64,000 nt of DNA from NCBI RefSeq assembly GCF_021155775.2, contig NC_060234.1, forward strand, positions 17,756,526 through 17,820,525, read 5' to 3'. This document shows, piece by piece, positions 45,645 through 58,989 of the stretch. The number at the start of each line of letters is the position of its first letter. The first letter of the stretch is position 1. The position numbers and the translations under genes are program-made. The notes under the pieces were generated by a model. That model was not told the origin of the DNA. It saw only the letters and a program-made list of their open reading frames with translations, and made no database searches. Source of the stretch: Neodiprion pinetum (lineage: Eukaryota > Arthropoda > Insecta > Hymenoptera > Diprionidae).

Positions 45645-45652
45645 GTCATGAA

Positions 45653-48600
45653 GTTACTCTGCTAATATGTCGCAAAACATTAGGATGAAAAACTTGAGTA
45701 GTTCACATTAATTATTCTAACAATAATACATAATGTTGAATAATGTTGAAAAAATTCACGATAGGATTTACAGTGCACCTCCTTCACATTACATTACAAT
45801 TCTGCAGCATTATCTTAAATTCGACATAAAATTTTGCTGGATGTATGCAGTAATTTTGAGCTTTAATTGAAAAGTACATGTCTAAATTTACACCACATCG
45901 TTTACCACAGTTAGAAGCTAAAGTGAAATCACCTGTTTATAAACAACGAATCTCGGCGTATCTGAACCCAAGATACAATCAGTATGGTATAAGATTTCTT
46001 TTTTGCTTTTAAATTTTTTTTTACTTTTAAATCTCATTGTCATTATCATTGTTATTTTTACTATCCATTGTTACATTTTGTGCGCATATGAAATTGTTGA
46101 ATACAATTTTTTTCATATCACTTATGGTATTCATTTACACAAGCTTTACAACTAATCAAACAAACCTGCCAAGAAAGTAGAATGTTAAGCGACTTGTTAC
46201 CTTTGTAAGTACTTTCATATAATACTTGATATTCAACTTGAAAAACACTTTTTCGATATATTTTTGGGAAATACAAACGAAATAGAATAAGTAAACAGAC
46301 AAGGACAAGGTTTGTTAGATGTATCATGACGTATCGTACCTATCTACGAGCAACAAGGTACAAATGAACAAGTTCATTGGGATAAGCAGAGACACGATTA
46401 AATGCTACAAAAATAAGTAAGTAGACAAAGCGTTATAACTATATTTGTTAAAACAGGGTTTATTCGCTTTTTGCAATCTGAAATTCCCTGACTTCCAGGT
46501 AATCCGGCCTGAATATAGGATTTTTCTAGCAACCTTTTAAGAAATATGCCGCTGATTACTGACAATTTTTTTACAGATTAATATTAATACCTTAAATATT
46601 ACCTAGTAACTAACTGTTTGAATATCAATTTACAAACTACAGCCTGCAATTTTCCGTAAGAAAAAAACAGAAGTAGGTATGGTCTGTAATATTATACATA
46701 GAATTTATGAATTGGTGGTATGAAATAAAATTTCAAGTGCAATTATTTTTTTTCTTAAGATTGATAGTACTATACATAAGAACGAGTTTGTTTCTTCCAC
46801 AGATTCAAAATTCCAGTCATTTTCGAAAATCCCAGACTTCTTTGACGTAAGAAATCCCTCGAGTTTTCCCGTTTTTCCCTGTATACGAACCCTGTGAAAC
46901 ATCGACCAAACAAGGATAAGGATATTTAAATTTCCTCGAATAAAATTTCTATTCTACTCGTAAATGTACGAATTGTTACATGCAAGTGTTTTTTTTTTCG
47001 TCAATTATATTTTATATTCATGTATGTAAATATCACCTTACCATAATAATATTATTTGCGTTTTTACTTTCAACCTTTGTTATTATAACTCAATGTCAAT
47101 ATTATTACCTTCGAAATAACACCCTTAAATACTAGCGTCCTAGATGGGTAGAATATAATTGGCCAAATGAGTTTTACTAAATAGTTCCATCACCTAGTAT
47201 TTGCAAACCTGTATACAAAACCGTGAATAACCTGTCATCTAGAGAATTACCGTTTATTTGCCAGAATACTTTTTTCCGAAAAATTGAGATGGATGATGTG
47301 CGTGCAAGTCAGGCATGAATAATCGATATTGTGAAGAGTTATTGGTTCACAAATTGAATATGTAAGGCTGATTATTAGTATGTTTTTACTCTTGAGTGAC
47401 TATATTGTCTATACCCAGAGAAAATAGTGAAACACAGCACATTGAGCAACCGACTGCTCATGCAAGAACTCTTTTGTCAGTTCATGCAGACTGGCATCTC
47501 AAGCTTTAGCTATCGAAAGTGGTTTATAGAGGCTTATGTAGGTGATGCACGTTCTTTTCGGTTTACAATAAGTACACCTTAAATATTTGATGTGGTGATT
47601 CGAAAATTCTTGGCAATAAGTTTTATTGTTAGCTGATTGATAATTGTTACTTGTCATAACATAATTTTAATTCGCCACTTGACGCGGAAGAGTTTGACAT
47701 CTCATGATATGTTTCCAGTAAATTGGTTCATCCTGCCTTTTAAACTAAAGTATTCCTGCGGTCTCACCAACCAATGATGTTTCCTCTCGTTATATGCAAG
47801 AAGACATCATTGGGAACCCATGCACCAACGAGCTTGGAGTAGCTTAAATCAGGCTTAAATCTTCAATGAAAAATTTTTAAAAAGAACCATTTTTCTCCCT
47901 GCGAATTCAAATTGTTTATTGACAAATGTAAACAGCTTGTGATTACATTTTTGTCGAATAATCGTCGTATTCTGCACAAAAAATGCACTCAAACACATCT
48001 GAGAAACAAAATTTTTGCGAGCAATTTATATTTTTTGTAAACAATTTTCTGTACCTGATTGTGAGAATCAACTTTAAATGGGTTAAAATCAGGTTTCTTG
48101 ATGCAAGGGCTTTCATCGATTTAGGTCGTTAAACATTGACACATTAGTTTTGAACGATTTGGAGAAGGTTTGGAAGGTGTTGTGATCAAAATTTCCCCAC
48201 CAACCCCAATTAAAGACCACCTGATGGTCACATGTTGGTATAAGTGCATTACACAAAGCCGTAGTCATCTTCAGTGCTGTTAATTATGCATTGATAAGGG
48301 GCTATGTTTAATTTTCTGCGAAACTTGTAGCAATTCAAAGCTGTTGAAAACATACTGGAGGATATAAAATGTGTCACACGTCGAAATATAAAAGGTACGT
48401 AATTATTACAAATTCGATTAGTATGATTTGTGAAGATTTCAATAATAGCAATCACAGCATTGAATTTGCTGGAATGAGCAAAAAAAATATAGCCTATGAT
48501 CTATGTAATAAATTCTTATAATAGTATAAACATATATTATATGAAACACCTTTGGATTAGAGAGTTCCGTATACTTGTGCTATAGTACAACTTGTAGTAT

Positions 48601-48682
48601 AGTACAGCTGGTAATTACAGTGATATATTATAGAATAATGATATTACAAGTCCGTGAATATTTGTTAGATCTTGCACGACAC
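45653..48682. other. Intergenic stretch between UMPS and STUB1, no gene seen
   Basis: UMPS and STUB1 converge here. Open frames are short and without motifs. CTGTATACAAAACCGTG near 47210-47226 resembles the terminus of the 45222 element. A short hairpin (CCAATGATGT with ACATCATTGG, about 47772-47815) is present. Confidence 0.5.
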
Positions 48683-51600
48683 TTAGTAATCCAGTGCCCA
48701 TTCATTTTCTTGAAGAAATGCATCAACAACTTCCTTCATGGATAGGTTGGGTATGAGCTGATCTTGGGTCAGGCGAACTCGCGTCACAGGATCAAAATGA
48801 CCCACCCTCTGCAAATGCTCCTCGATATCTTTTCGTTCATAGGTGATACCACTCGGCGTTATCACTGGTTCCTGAAGGATTTCGAAACTGATCTTGCCAC
48901 AGAGGTAGTCTGGTACTTCCCGCACCTGTTTCCCAACAATCAGTGTGACTTTATCGACTAATGCAAGTGCAACATTTGTTTCAATACACGAACTTAAAAA
49001 TAATCTGAAAATATTACACGGTGAAAATGAATTAAAATAAATATAAAATAATAAAATCTCAAAAGTAACGAAAAATCGAAGAGATCTGAGGGTAGGCAGG
49101 TCAAAATTTATTTTTGTTCAAAACAAATATGTAATGTTGCATGAGGAAATATCCTGAGAGTATACCACTCAAGATCTTCACAAGAAGGCCAGATTCAAAC
49201 AAAATATGTCGAAATATTTTTTCAATTTATTTTTTTAAAAGGAATGTTATAAACAAACTCGCAAGCAGTTGCAAGAAAAAAAAATACCCAAGGTCGAAAA
49301 CATTGCAAGACTAATATTTGATATATCATCATTCCAGCTCTTAAGGGCATGCAATAGTCGATGCCGAACTTTTACTATCGCAATCAATTGAAAATAAATT
49401 TGGGGGGGGGGGGGGGGGGGGGGTCCAAAGTTTGACGATATTCGACACTCATGGTCAGGCATAAAAGAATGGGGGTACGAAGATTTACACAAGGAGGAAA
49501 CCGAAGATAGGGAATCCTATATATAGTGTGCTCTATATCATTCTATCTCTCCATAACTTCTTGGCCGATTTCAGGCGGTATTGCTCTATTTTTACTAAGT
49601 GAGATACTTTCCATCATTCCATTCCACCTCAGTAATTTACCGTTCTGGTTTAGATCGATTCCGTTCATTCGTTTATCAATGAAACGAAAAACTGTATTTA
49701 AAAGGCTGGTAAAGGACTATTGCATGCTCGTAATAACATTTCATATGTGGAACATACAATCACTACTATGTGAATCATTATACTGATAAAAAGTAAGCAA
49801 TTTTATAGCGATACTAACTCTTCGTCGTTCATCCACTTTGGCGAATAAATCGTTCAGGTGAGCAATACAGTTGTCCCGATACTCTTCAACCTGTTCTTTC
49901 GTCGTTCCTGTTCTATCTGTTTCTTCCTCATTCTCTGTGCCTTCACTATCGTTGGCCTCAAGACTAGCAATGTTCCGGTCGGCATCCTGGATGATCAATT
50001 GATTAAGGTAAGATTGCAGTTCAATATCTTGCGCCACCCTTTGTTCTTCCCGCAATTGAAAACGCCGTTTTCTTGCCTGCCTCAGCATAGCTGTCACATC
50101 ATCTCCATAATTCAACTTTTGTTCTTTGGCTAGATCCACCGCTAAACATGACACAACAATTGATGTTAGCCTTAGCATTTCTACAATGGTGTGAAGTATC
50201 ATCGTGGAAAGAATACCAGGTGAGCCATTGCGCATGTCATCGATCCGGCCAGTGAGCGGTCAAATTGTTGAGCAAGAATGTAGCCAACGTTTTTAAAAAT
50301 CATAGCATACACATAGCATATTTACATGCACTGAGTTACGTGCTATAAGTTACTAATTCTCGTAACTTGCGCTATTTGCCAAAAGGTAAACGGGTCGCAT
50401 CTTTATGAGCACGGAGTCACGTGTCATGAGTCCGTGATAATCGGTAATACTCTCTACGGATCATGCCGTGCACCTCATTCAAGCAACCGAAGCTACAGCT
50501 TTCATTTCAGGTTGAGCACTGTATCCCGCCACGACCATCTAAAACGTCAAAATAAATAGTATTCGGATGACTATGGCAGGTTACGATGTTCAATCTGAAC
50601 ATAAGCTGTACTCTGATAGCTTGAATAAGGCACACGCATCGTTCTAAAGATAGCAAAACTCATAGCATATCCAGCTATTGGCTCAGTCATGTGGGATGCA
50701 TAAACCGAGTCGAATTTGGACCACGAGGCTGAAGCTGGCAGCTGAAATTAGCAGCCAAACGTTCTAATGTTCACTCGAATAAAGTAGTGAAGTCCGAAAA
50801 TCAAAATTTTTTAAAATACCTTGAACCCCCAATATTTTCACAGATTTATGAGTATAAGACTAAACTATATTTTTCTATTTCCAAAAAGTTGAACACGTTT
50901 CGCTGCTAACTCTGACTGCTAGTTTCAACTTCATATTTGGACCCCGTATTGTCATACCTGATATTCTTGTTACTATGATAAAGTATGTATATGTGCTGAA
51001 AGGTGAATGGGGAAAGTAACTGAGAGGCTAAAGTTAGTTACGTTAACGAAAAGAAAAATCTGGAAAAAAATTGTCCTAGTAAAAATTTTAGAACGACTTT
51101 CAAAAAGTCGGCTTTTCAAAATATCAATGTGTTTTGTTTATTATAATTTATTGAATTTCAAACAATCCTGAATGTGCGAGGTAACGATTGTTGCTAATCA
51201 TGCATTGTGTAGTACTGTTACTATCTTCAACCTCATAAGTAACTGACTGCCAACACTTGCAGTGGCGAATCTGATCCTTAACTCTTTGACTTTTAACGAT
51301 GTGATAAATCGCGTACCTACAACAAATTTCAGATAATTTGGCTAATTATAAAATGTTACTCAAAGTATAAAAATTAGAAGAATATTTTCGAGGTAGTGAG
51401 TTTGCATGAGTATTATCCTCTCCCGTTTTGGATGCATACCCTAAGGCCGAACAGGATGTAAGATGAACCAAAATCATCATTGCAGTCAAATATTCTGATA
51501 CAAATAAAACTTTTAATAGATTTTTATCACTGGGATTTATAAGTCTGAAATGCAAGGTGCAAATGATTCCAAAGATGTGAACTGCTAAGGAATTTTAAAA

Positions 51601-54600
51601 AAAAACGGTTTCTGGCACAGACTCAAATGTCAAACAATACAGAAAAATAACCACTGTAGAATGAAGTTACGAAACAATGTATACAGAGTTAACATAAAAA
51701 CGTATAATTGACTTTTGAAATGAAAAATATATCTCCCAAATTATTGGACACTCATGTAGTACTTCCATGTGAAGTAATTCCTTTTTGCTTAGTTATCAAC
51801 ATTTTAATATATTAAGACACAACGTAAGGATTTGGTCTAAAAAATACGTAAATTTTTAACATTTTGTTGACAGCGGTGTTAGAAGGACAAGGTCGGATTT
51901 TTACACACAGATAGTACAAGGTCTTACAGAGTTTCAGTGTTTTTTGTCGAAATATATGAATTGAAAATGGATTTATTGTTAATACAAAAAAAAAACATAT
52001 TTGGCCTCGGTGTGGTCCAACAGCATGGACTATTGTAGCTGTTACAGTGATCAGAAATCAAAAAAACCGACGATGTACTTTTAGAAAAGCAATAAAACTG
52101 TAGAATGACCAAATATTGTGTAAGAAATTGTAAAATGGGAACAACATGGTGACCCAGTGAAAAAAAATTTTGGTTTTCGACAATAAAAACGACCCCAATA
52201 GTTTGTTAGTAACAAATGAATGAACATTTTGTAAGTCCAATCGGTCATTTTACAGAAAATGTTATAATCGTGGAACTGACCAAATTTGAAGTCAATCGGA
52301 CAAATAAATTTCGAGATCTGATCCACGCCGTTGGACCACACGCCGTTGAATATCTTTTTTGTATTAACAATGAATCAGTTGTTAATTGATATTTTTTAAT
52401 GTAATAAAACTGCAACTTAAAAGAAACTACAACATTATAATATCATACCATTATTGCAACATTGTGTGCTTTAAAACAGAATTTTTTCACGTGCAATATT
52501 TATGCAAATTTTAAGTATTTTAGTGAAAATATCACATGTACAGCGTAACTTTGTCCTACTTCAATCAGTAAATTGATTTTCGAAATTGGTTTAATGATAA
52601 GTAAAATTCATAATTTGAAAAGAAGCGAGAATTTAGAAAGCTACTACCATTTTTGAGGATAATATAATTATCTACACAATTATATCCATTTAATAGCGTA
52701 CTTACGATTATTTATAAACAAGAAACTGGAATAAGTATGTATTTTCAACTTCCTACTTATCTTTTTCTAAGTTATAATAAACTCAAAAATGAAAAATACA
52801 GTTGTTACTAGATCTCCGCGTTTCAACATCTAATGAATTACCGGGCACAGGAAAACAAATTCGAACTCACTGGTGATGAGAGAAATTAACGACAACAGAG
52901 TCAGGGCGGCTAGGTGGTCTAGTGGAGTAAGGCTCCGGTCAAGCATCTCTAGACGCCAGGTTCGATTCCTGGCTCCGTCGTTAATTTTTCGAAATCACCA
53001 ATTTTTCGAATTTAAATTGATTGACAAAATGATTCATTTTTGGATTGATGAAGAGTGTGCGTGCGTACGTATGCGTGTGTGAGTGTGTGTGAGAGAGAGA
53101 GAGAATAAAATAAATTGGAATAAAAAAATTGAAATAAAAATTTCGTTTGATGTTTTATAAGCTCAAAACATATCTGATCGTGAGTGAGGAATTCTGAGTT
53201 TGACCTGTCTAAGTCAGTGACATTAACCACTTGTTTTATAAATTATTTAAATGGAAAATAGTTACATAATGTGAGGCACCTCCTACTCTTGAGCCGAGCA
53301 TCCAGTACCTTGGGCGGATGTTTTGTACATCACTTTTAAAATTACAAAGGCACTCAATAAACTAGTCTGAGAGTAGTCATCCAGATTCGAATTGTAAGCA
53401 GAAACCAATAACTAACATGAGGTACAAATTATTCAAGAATATATCTTATGTACAGGACAATGCAAAAAACTGCATCATATCACGTACATTGGGAAAGAAC
53501 TCAAGTACAGTGACACAAGTATAAAAGTATAAAACATATGTAGGTCAATGATGTAAGAGAAATATGCTCAGAGACTGAGAAAATGACAGTGACACTGACA
53601 AGCGCACCAGACAAGGCGTTGGAAGAGGCAATACTAACTCGAAAATAATAAAGCATACATGGTACAAATGATCAAAAGCCTAGATAGTGTGCAGCAAATA
53701 GAAGAAGCTGTCATTGTAGGCATCAACGAAAACAAAGTGATGAAGATCTCGCTTAATGCTATAAAAGAATCCACCATGAAATTTTATTGTGACAAAATTG
53801 ATGATTTCCTGTAGAAAATAACAGATTATGGTAACGCAAATAAAATTTTTTAACCAATGATCACAAAGCTTAAGAAGTGACATGTATAAACAACAAAAAG
53901 ATGCGAGATGCTCATTGCTAAAGTAAAATGTATAAAAAATAACGAGATCAAAATAGTCAGTATACCAGTCGCTAAATTACAACTTGAGAAGAGTAATTTG
54001 CAACATTGCCAAAGCAATCCAGGCAAAGAATGTCAACACAAACATCGTCAATATGTAGTAGTCGGAGAGCTGGTGAATCAGAGCTACAAAAAAAATTTAG
54101 AAAATTTGAAAAAATGTATGCAGCTGAATCTCGGTGTATATGTTAACAATCCTTAGTCAGTTAGCGAGATTATAGGATACCTGACCATGGTTATCTAGTG
54201 AATATGCAAAAATGATCGGTCCAGTGCAAAATCCGAGGAGAGGCTGAAAATTGGTATACTGGTGTATTGAAACATCACGCATGCACATACACTATTTAGT
54301 TCGTTTGATGCCAGGATAGGGCTTAGTCAGTCAGCATTTTGATGATGTGCGAAAGCAGACAACGTGCCAGGTATTCGTGTTGTAAGATTTCCTTGTAATA
54401 TTTATTTTTAGTACAGTGGTATCTACAAGACATTAAATGAACAAAATCTTACTCACAAAATTATAACGAATGCGACGAAGTAACCTAAGCGTTGGTGGTT
54501 ATAAAGAGCAGTCAAGGTAAGTTCTGCTACTTCAAACAGTCTGGTTCTACTGCAGTTAATCTAAACTCTATTCACACAAAATGCATATTATTTCTATAAC

Positions 54601-57600
54601 AATTATACTGAAGCCTAAGATGTCTCGTTTTTTGGTTATCGTTCAGTAAAATCGGTACCGTTGTTTAAAGAGAAAGAATTAAAGAGAGAGAGAGAGGTGT
54701 AAATGTATCGCAGCCGCCTTGAATGGTTTTTAAATTGATAAATGGATTTTCAATATTCTTAAAATTCTTTATATATTTATTGACCGTTATTACTAATACC
54801 GCTCGTTACACCAAACTACTTATACTGCTTCTGTAAGTATTAAATTACTTTGGGTAAACGCCCGGGGGAATGTGAGCATGTTCCATGCCTTGCACTGTAA
54901 CCTGTATGCATGCTACCTAGGGTGTAGCCTATTTTCGGGCATCATCAAAATGCTGACTGAATAGGTCGGGTCCCGGAATTAGAGTGACTAACAAGTGGAT
55001 GTGTATCCCTAATGCTTCAATACACCAGTATACAAATTTTCAGCTTTTCCTAAGATTTTGCACGCTACTCATCATTTTTACATATTCAGTAGGTGTCCCA
55101 GAACATCGCTGACTGACCGAGGATTCTTTAAACTACATGAATTTATTCAGATTTTCTCAATTTTTTGTAGCCTTGAGCCACCAGCTAGCGGACTATATAA
55201 ATCTGCAAAAACAGCGAGATCTGGGAAGGAAGGAAGATTACTGAAACATGGTGCTTGAGCATGGATACACATCAGCGGTTATTACACCAATACACGAGAC
55301 TGAAACAAGCAGTACATGTATAGATCACATATACAGGGTGAGTCAGTTAAAACGGCCAGAATGGGAGGAGCTCAGTTGACAGATCAGGCCGTACCTCTTA
55401 GCCAACTTGGAGCGAATCAATTGAAACACCGAGAATGGGAGGAGCTTTGTTGACGGATTAGGCCGTAGCCCGCGTGTTGATATCAAAGTAAAGTTTGCAG
55501 TCTGCGTACAGGTATTCAGTGGTAATACGAAATAAAGTAACGATATGACAACAAGTGAGGGATAATAATAAGAGTTTATTGCCTCACTTGTACAGGTATT
55601 CAGTGGTAATACGAAATAAAGTCACGATATGACAACAAGTGGCGGATCATAATAAGAGTTTATTCCCTCACTTGGTGTCATATCGTGACTTTATTTCGTA
55701 TTACCACTGAATACCTGTACGCAGACTGCAAACTTTACTTTGATATCAACACGCGGGCTATGGCCTAATCCGTCAACAAAGCTCCTCCCATTCTCGGTAT
55801 TTCAATTGACTCGCTCCAGATTCGCTAAGGGGTATGGCCTGATCCGTCAACTGAGCTCCTCCCATTCTGGCCGTTTTAACTGACTCACCCTGTATGTTAA
55901 AAGAGACAATACCAAAGAAATAACAGCAGCAGTATTACCAACGAAGATTGAGTCCCATAGAAGCGTACGGCCTGCAGGCTATTTGAAGCAAGAAAAGTTG
56001 GAGTGCTCGGACGAGCTATCCCCCAACAGCTAGGTGTCGCTAGTGGCGCCTTTGCTTGTGTGGCTCACGTACAGCGCTCTATACTAATGCGAACAGTGTC
56101 GGTGTGTTGGCTCCGACTGGCGAGTTGGGGTGATCGTGCTAACTCTCTACTGTCGACCGACGGTAGAGCCATCTTACGGATTTACGAGTCGCGGAAAGTT
56201 TTGCTTCAAGCGGCCCATAAGCCGTACGCTTCCATGTGACTCGATCTTCGTTGGTATTGCAGACGATGACCACGGATCACTACACGACCATAATCAAGAT
56301 TGCAAATGATATGATGAAGTAACTTTATTATGGACTCATACAACCTATGATATAATATCGAACAACAGTCTGGGAAATTGTGTAAAAAATAAGCCATTGA
56401 CCATCTGTAAGTGGTCCAAGATCTACAGAAAATAGCAAACATCCCAAACATCAGGTAGACATATCTAGCAAACATAATGATAAGGCTCAAAAAAAATCGA
56501 CTGAAAACTGAGGAAAGAAAAGTACAGTAGGAATATATAACTCGGGCTAGCGTACAAGGAAATCTTGTACATCAAAGGGTTGACACAACCAGAACACATT
56601 GCCGTAAAAAAAGGATTGCAGTAATTTTTTTTTTCAGTTTTTATAAGGAGGATGAAGGAACAGAACGGAATATTTATTATGAGATTAAGTTTTTTAAAAT
56701 AGTTTCAGTAAACAGGCTTCCGAATAGCTAATTGACTCTGCAAGTTAATTTACTGTGCAAGATTCGGGATGTACAATTACCTACATGTATAATAGGTCGA
56801 TTTCTGTATAACAGTCATGAATCTTTAGGGATAAAAATTACGCATGGCTCAAGAGTTCATTTACACGCTAGTCAATTGTACTTAGTCTTCAATTCAACAA
56901 TCATAATTTAAATATTCTTAGGGTACATAATTTTGAAAACGAATATGAGCTGTTACCTCTCTGAAGATGCTTGACAGCTTCGTCAAATAGTTCCAGTTCA
57001 AGAAGTGCTTGGCCTAGGAAAAAATGACCCTTGACTAGACAGGGATCTATATCAAGAGCTCTTCGACAGTCTTGGCAGGACGAGTCCCATCGTTTGAGTT
57101 TGAGGTGGCACAAGGCACGATTTGTGAAATATGTAGCTTGAGTTGGATTTTTGATCTATAACAAAATATAGTGAATAATTGTCTTTGAGCACTGATGTGA
57201 ACCTTCATTCAGGTGGAGACTCGAGTCGAAAACTGAACCAATGGTCACGATAAAATGTTAGCATTTGTGGTGACTATTGTACACCTCTATGTTTTGGAAG
57301 AATCCTCTGCACATCACGCAGCACAAAGCGCACAATTAACTGTGGCATAAGAACTTCGTCATCCACTTGATCTTAAATCAGGTTATTCCACTAATACAAA
57401 ACTGCACATGTATTCAAAAGTCACAAGGTTCAAGTTTGCAACATTAAAATAAAACCCTGAACAAAAAATCACTCTTATGATCAGAATGATTTTATGGTAG
57501 CTAAATTTGCAAAATATGAACACGTTCCGCTTCATTATGGTATATCTAATGTTAGACAATTCTAGAGCAACAGAATAATAATTTTTTCTCCAATTGTATT

Positions 57601-57880
57601 ATTATATCAATGCTATGAACACCAGTTCATCAAAAGTTAGTCATATATAGTTATCATCAGCTGGTGTGTGTGGGATCCTTCTAAATATGAAGGCGTACGA
57701 AAATACGTACACGTGATATAATAATCCAATATCTCTTGCTTTTAGTCATCGAACAATACCTACGATTGCTTTTGTATAACAACTGGCTGCATCCTCATAT
57801 TTGTGCAAATTGAACAAGCGGTTCCCCTGTTCTTTCAACTCCTTATCAGAAAGGTTAGTTGTTGAATACATCTTACTCAT
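48683..57880 (-). CDS. STUB1: CHIP E3 ubiquitin ligase / co-chaperone (4 exons, complete)
   Basis: CHIP binds Hsp70/Hsp90 C termini and ubiquitinates their clients. Exons on the minus strand are 57880-57764, 57155-56957, 50141-49819 and 48925-48683; they join in frame at GT..AG introns to 293 residues, the usual length. Exons 1-2 encode three TPR units (start KELKEQGNRLFNLHKYEDA; later PTQATYFTNRALCHLKLKRW and GHFFLGQALLELELFDEA). Exon 3 is the charged helical hairpin (DLAKEQKLNYGDDV, then EEYRDNCIAHLNDLFAKVDE). Exon 4 is the U-box (VPDYLCGKISFEILQEPVIT, SGITYERKDIEEHLQRVGHF) and ends in ALDY. Intron 2 is about 6.8 kb and holds several palindromic transposons and a tRNA-like repeat; introns 1 and 3 are 0.6 and 0.9 kb. 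Confidence 0.95.
49402..49423. repeat. Poly-G tract, 22 bases (STUB1 intron 3)
   Basis: An uninterrupted run of 22 G on the plus strand, C on the STUB1 transcript. Confidence 0.85.
51966..52373. repeat. Inverted-repeat element in STUB1 intron 2
   Basis: ATTGTTAATACAAAAAA on the left and its inverse on the right are followed inward by mirrored words ATATT and GTGTGGTCCAAC, about 55 bases of imperfect TIR. Length about 408 bases, no coding frame, duplication not clear. Confidence 0.6.
52882..52989 (+). repeat. tRNA-like SINE copy with extended outer stem (STUB1 intron 2)
   Basis: The best-preserved of four related units: A-box-like TAGGTGGTCTAGTGGAGTAA, perfect B box GGTTCGATTCC and T stem. 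It is bounded by AAATTAACGAC at 52883-52893 and the exact inverse GTCGTTAATTT at 52977-52987, so the RNA could close with an 11-pair stem outside the tRNA-like core. The flank GTGATGAGAGAAATTAACGA also occurs inside the Harbinger-type element at 41117. Confidence 0.65.
54220..55073. mobile_element. Element with ~130-bp TIRs in STUB1 intron 2
   Basis: Left and right ends mirror each other: GTGCAAAATC, GCTGAAAATT, GTATACTGGTGTATTGAA and GTCAGCATTTTGATGATG appear in this order from both ends inward. Interior about 590 bases with a GA microsatellite (54683-54697) and no coding frame. Likely a non-autonomous transposon of unknown family. Confidence 0.75.
55334..55892. mobile_element. Palindromic TA-flanked element, 559 bp
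   Basis: Ends are CAGGGTGAGTCAGTTAAAAC and its exact inverse, flanked by TA (55332-55333 and 55893-55894), suggesting a Tc1/mariner-type insertion. Inverted arms extend about 235 bases each. The left arm carries an extra tandem copy of an 84-base unit (TACAGGTATTCAGTGGTAAT onward, 55508-55591 and 55592-55676). No coding frame. Confidence 0.85.
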
Positions 57881-58257
57881 GTCGCTCGATATGTCAGAAA
57901 TAGGGCAGATGCTCAATTTTTAATATACTATAGTGCTATGCGCGGTTCTTTTAAGGGAAATAAAACTGGATTTGAATTAAATCTGTCATTGTTGTATAAC
58001 CTCAAGTACGTTCGCTTCCATTTTGGTTATCCATACAAACCACGGTAACAAACCATAAGTCACGGCCATCAGCATTATCAGCTCCACCCAGCCGCCGTTG
58101 CTTAAGGGTGCTTATTTCATGAGCAGTAAAAAGCAGCAGTGGTTTAGTAACTTACAAGTTTTCACTAGCGTCAGTCTGGTAAGTTTACGCAGCAGCAGCG
58201 CTGCTCATGAAGTAGATCGTGGCTTCTTGTGATCTTATGGCTTGTCGCTCGAAAAAC

Positions 58258-58989
58258 TAGGTTTGTTCGTGCTAGCTACACTCTACACTCGCGAATGTAA
58301 AAAGAACTAGGGTAGTGTACTAGGGATTGCTGGGGAGTGTACGTCGGCTTCTCGAGTGTAGTTAGGATAGCGCGAACGCAATAGTGTAGAAGGTGCAGAA
58401 AAGTGGGGACAAGAAAATGGCGCACGTTACGTACAGTCGTTTTTTTCCTTGAAACACTTATTAATACAACAAATTAATATATAAGATAAAACATTTTTGG
58501 AATTTGTTGACGAAATCTTTCATACCTTATGTTTTAAGTACACCGTTATCAAATTGAACGTTGTTTTTTAAGTAAAATACTGTACTGCTTTGTTCTGATT
58601 TGTAGTGAGGTTATGGGTTTGTTGTCACTCGTGAGTTTTAAGATACATATCGCATCACAGTTCACTAACGTGGTGGAAAAACCTGTAGCATTCATGGTAA
58701 TTGAACCATTCACACTTTTTACACAAAGGCCGTGTTCGAAAATTGACTGACAGTACTGTCAGCAATCTTTTATCTCTTTTGCACTGCCGAGTTCATGGAC
58801 CGCTCTGTCTCTGTCCTAGGGAATTTTTAGTACTGGCAGTCAATTTACGAACATGGCCAAAGTGTAACGAAAGTCTAGTGACATTTGTAAAACGAACAGC
58901 GCCATCCGACGTCACGTCCGCTAAAACGAACGCGCAAGTGTACACTCCCCACGTAAGTGTAGAAAGTGTAGCTAGCACGAACAAACCTA
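58258..58989. mobile_element. Nested MITE with AGGTTTGTTCGTGCTAGC ends
   Basis: TAGGTTTGTTCGTGCTAGCT on the left is mirrored exactly at 58970-58989. It is wholly inside the 58106-59075 element and itself contains the 58728-58858 MITE. No coding frame; family unknown. Confidence 0.75.
58728..58858. mobile_element. GGCCGTGTTCG-family MITE, innermost of three
   Basis: Same family as 45405-45535, with terminal GGCCGTGTTCG and mirrored GGCCATGTTCG and flanking AAA on both sides. Confidence 0.8.

Noticed and set aside
47772..47815. Short hairpin considered as a microRNA precursor
   Set aside because: Only about 10 paired bases with a large loop, too short for a typical insect pre-miRNA.
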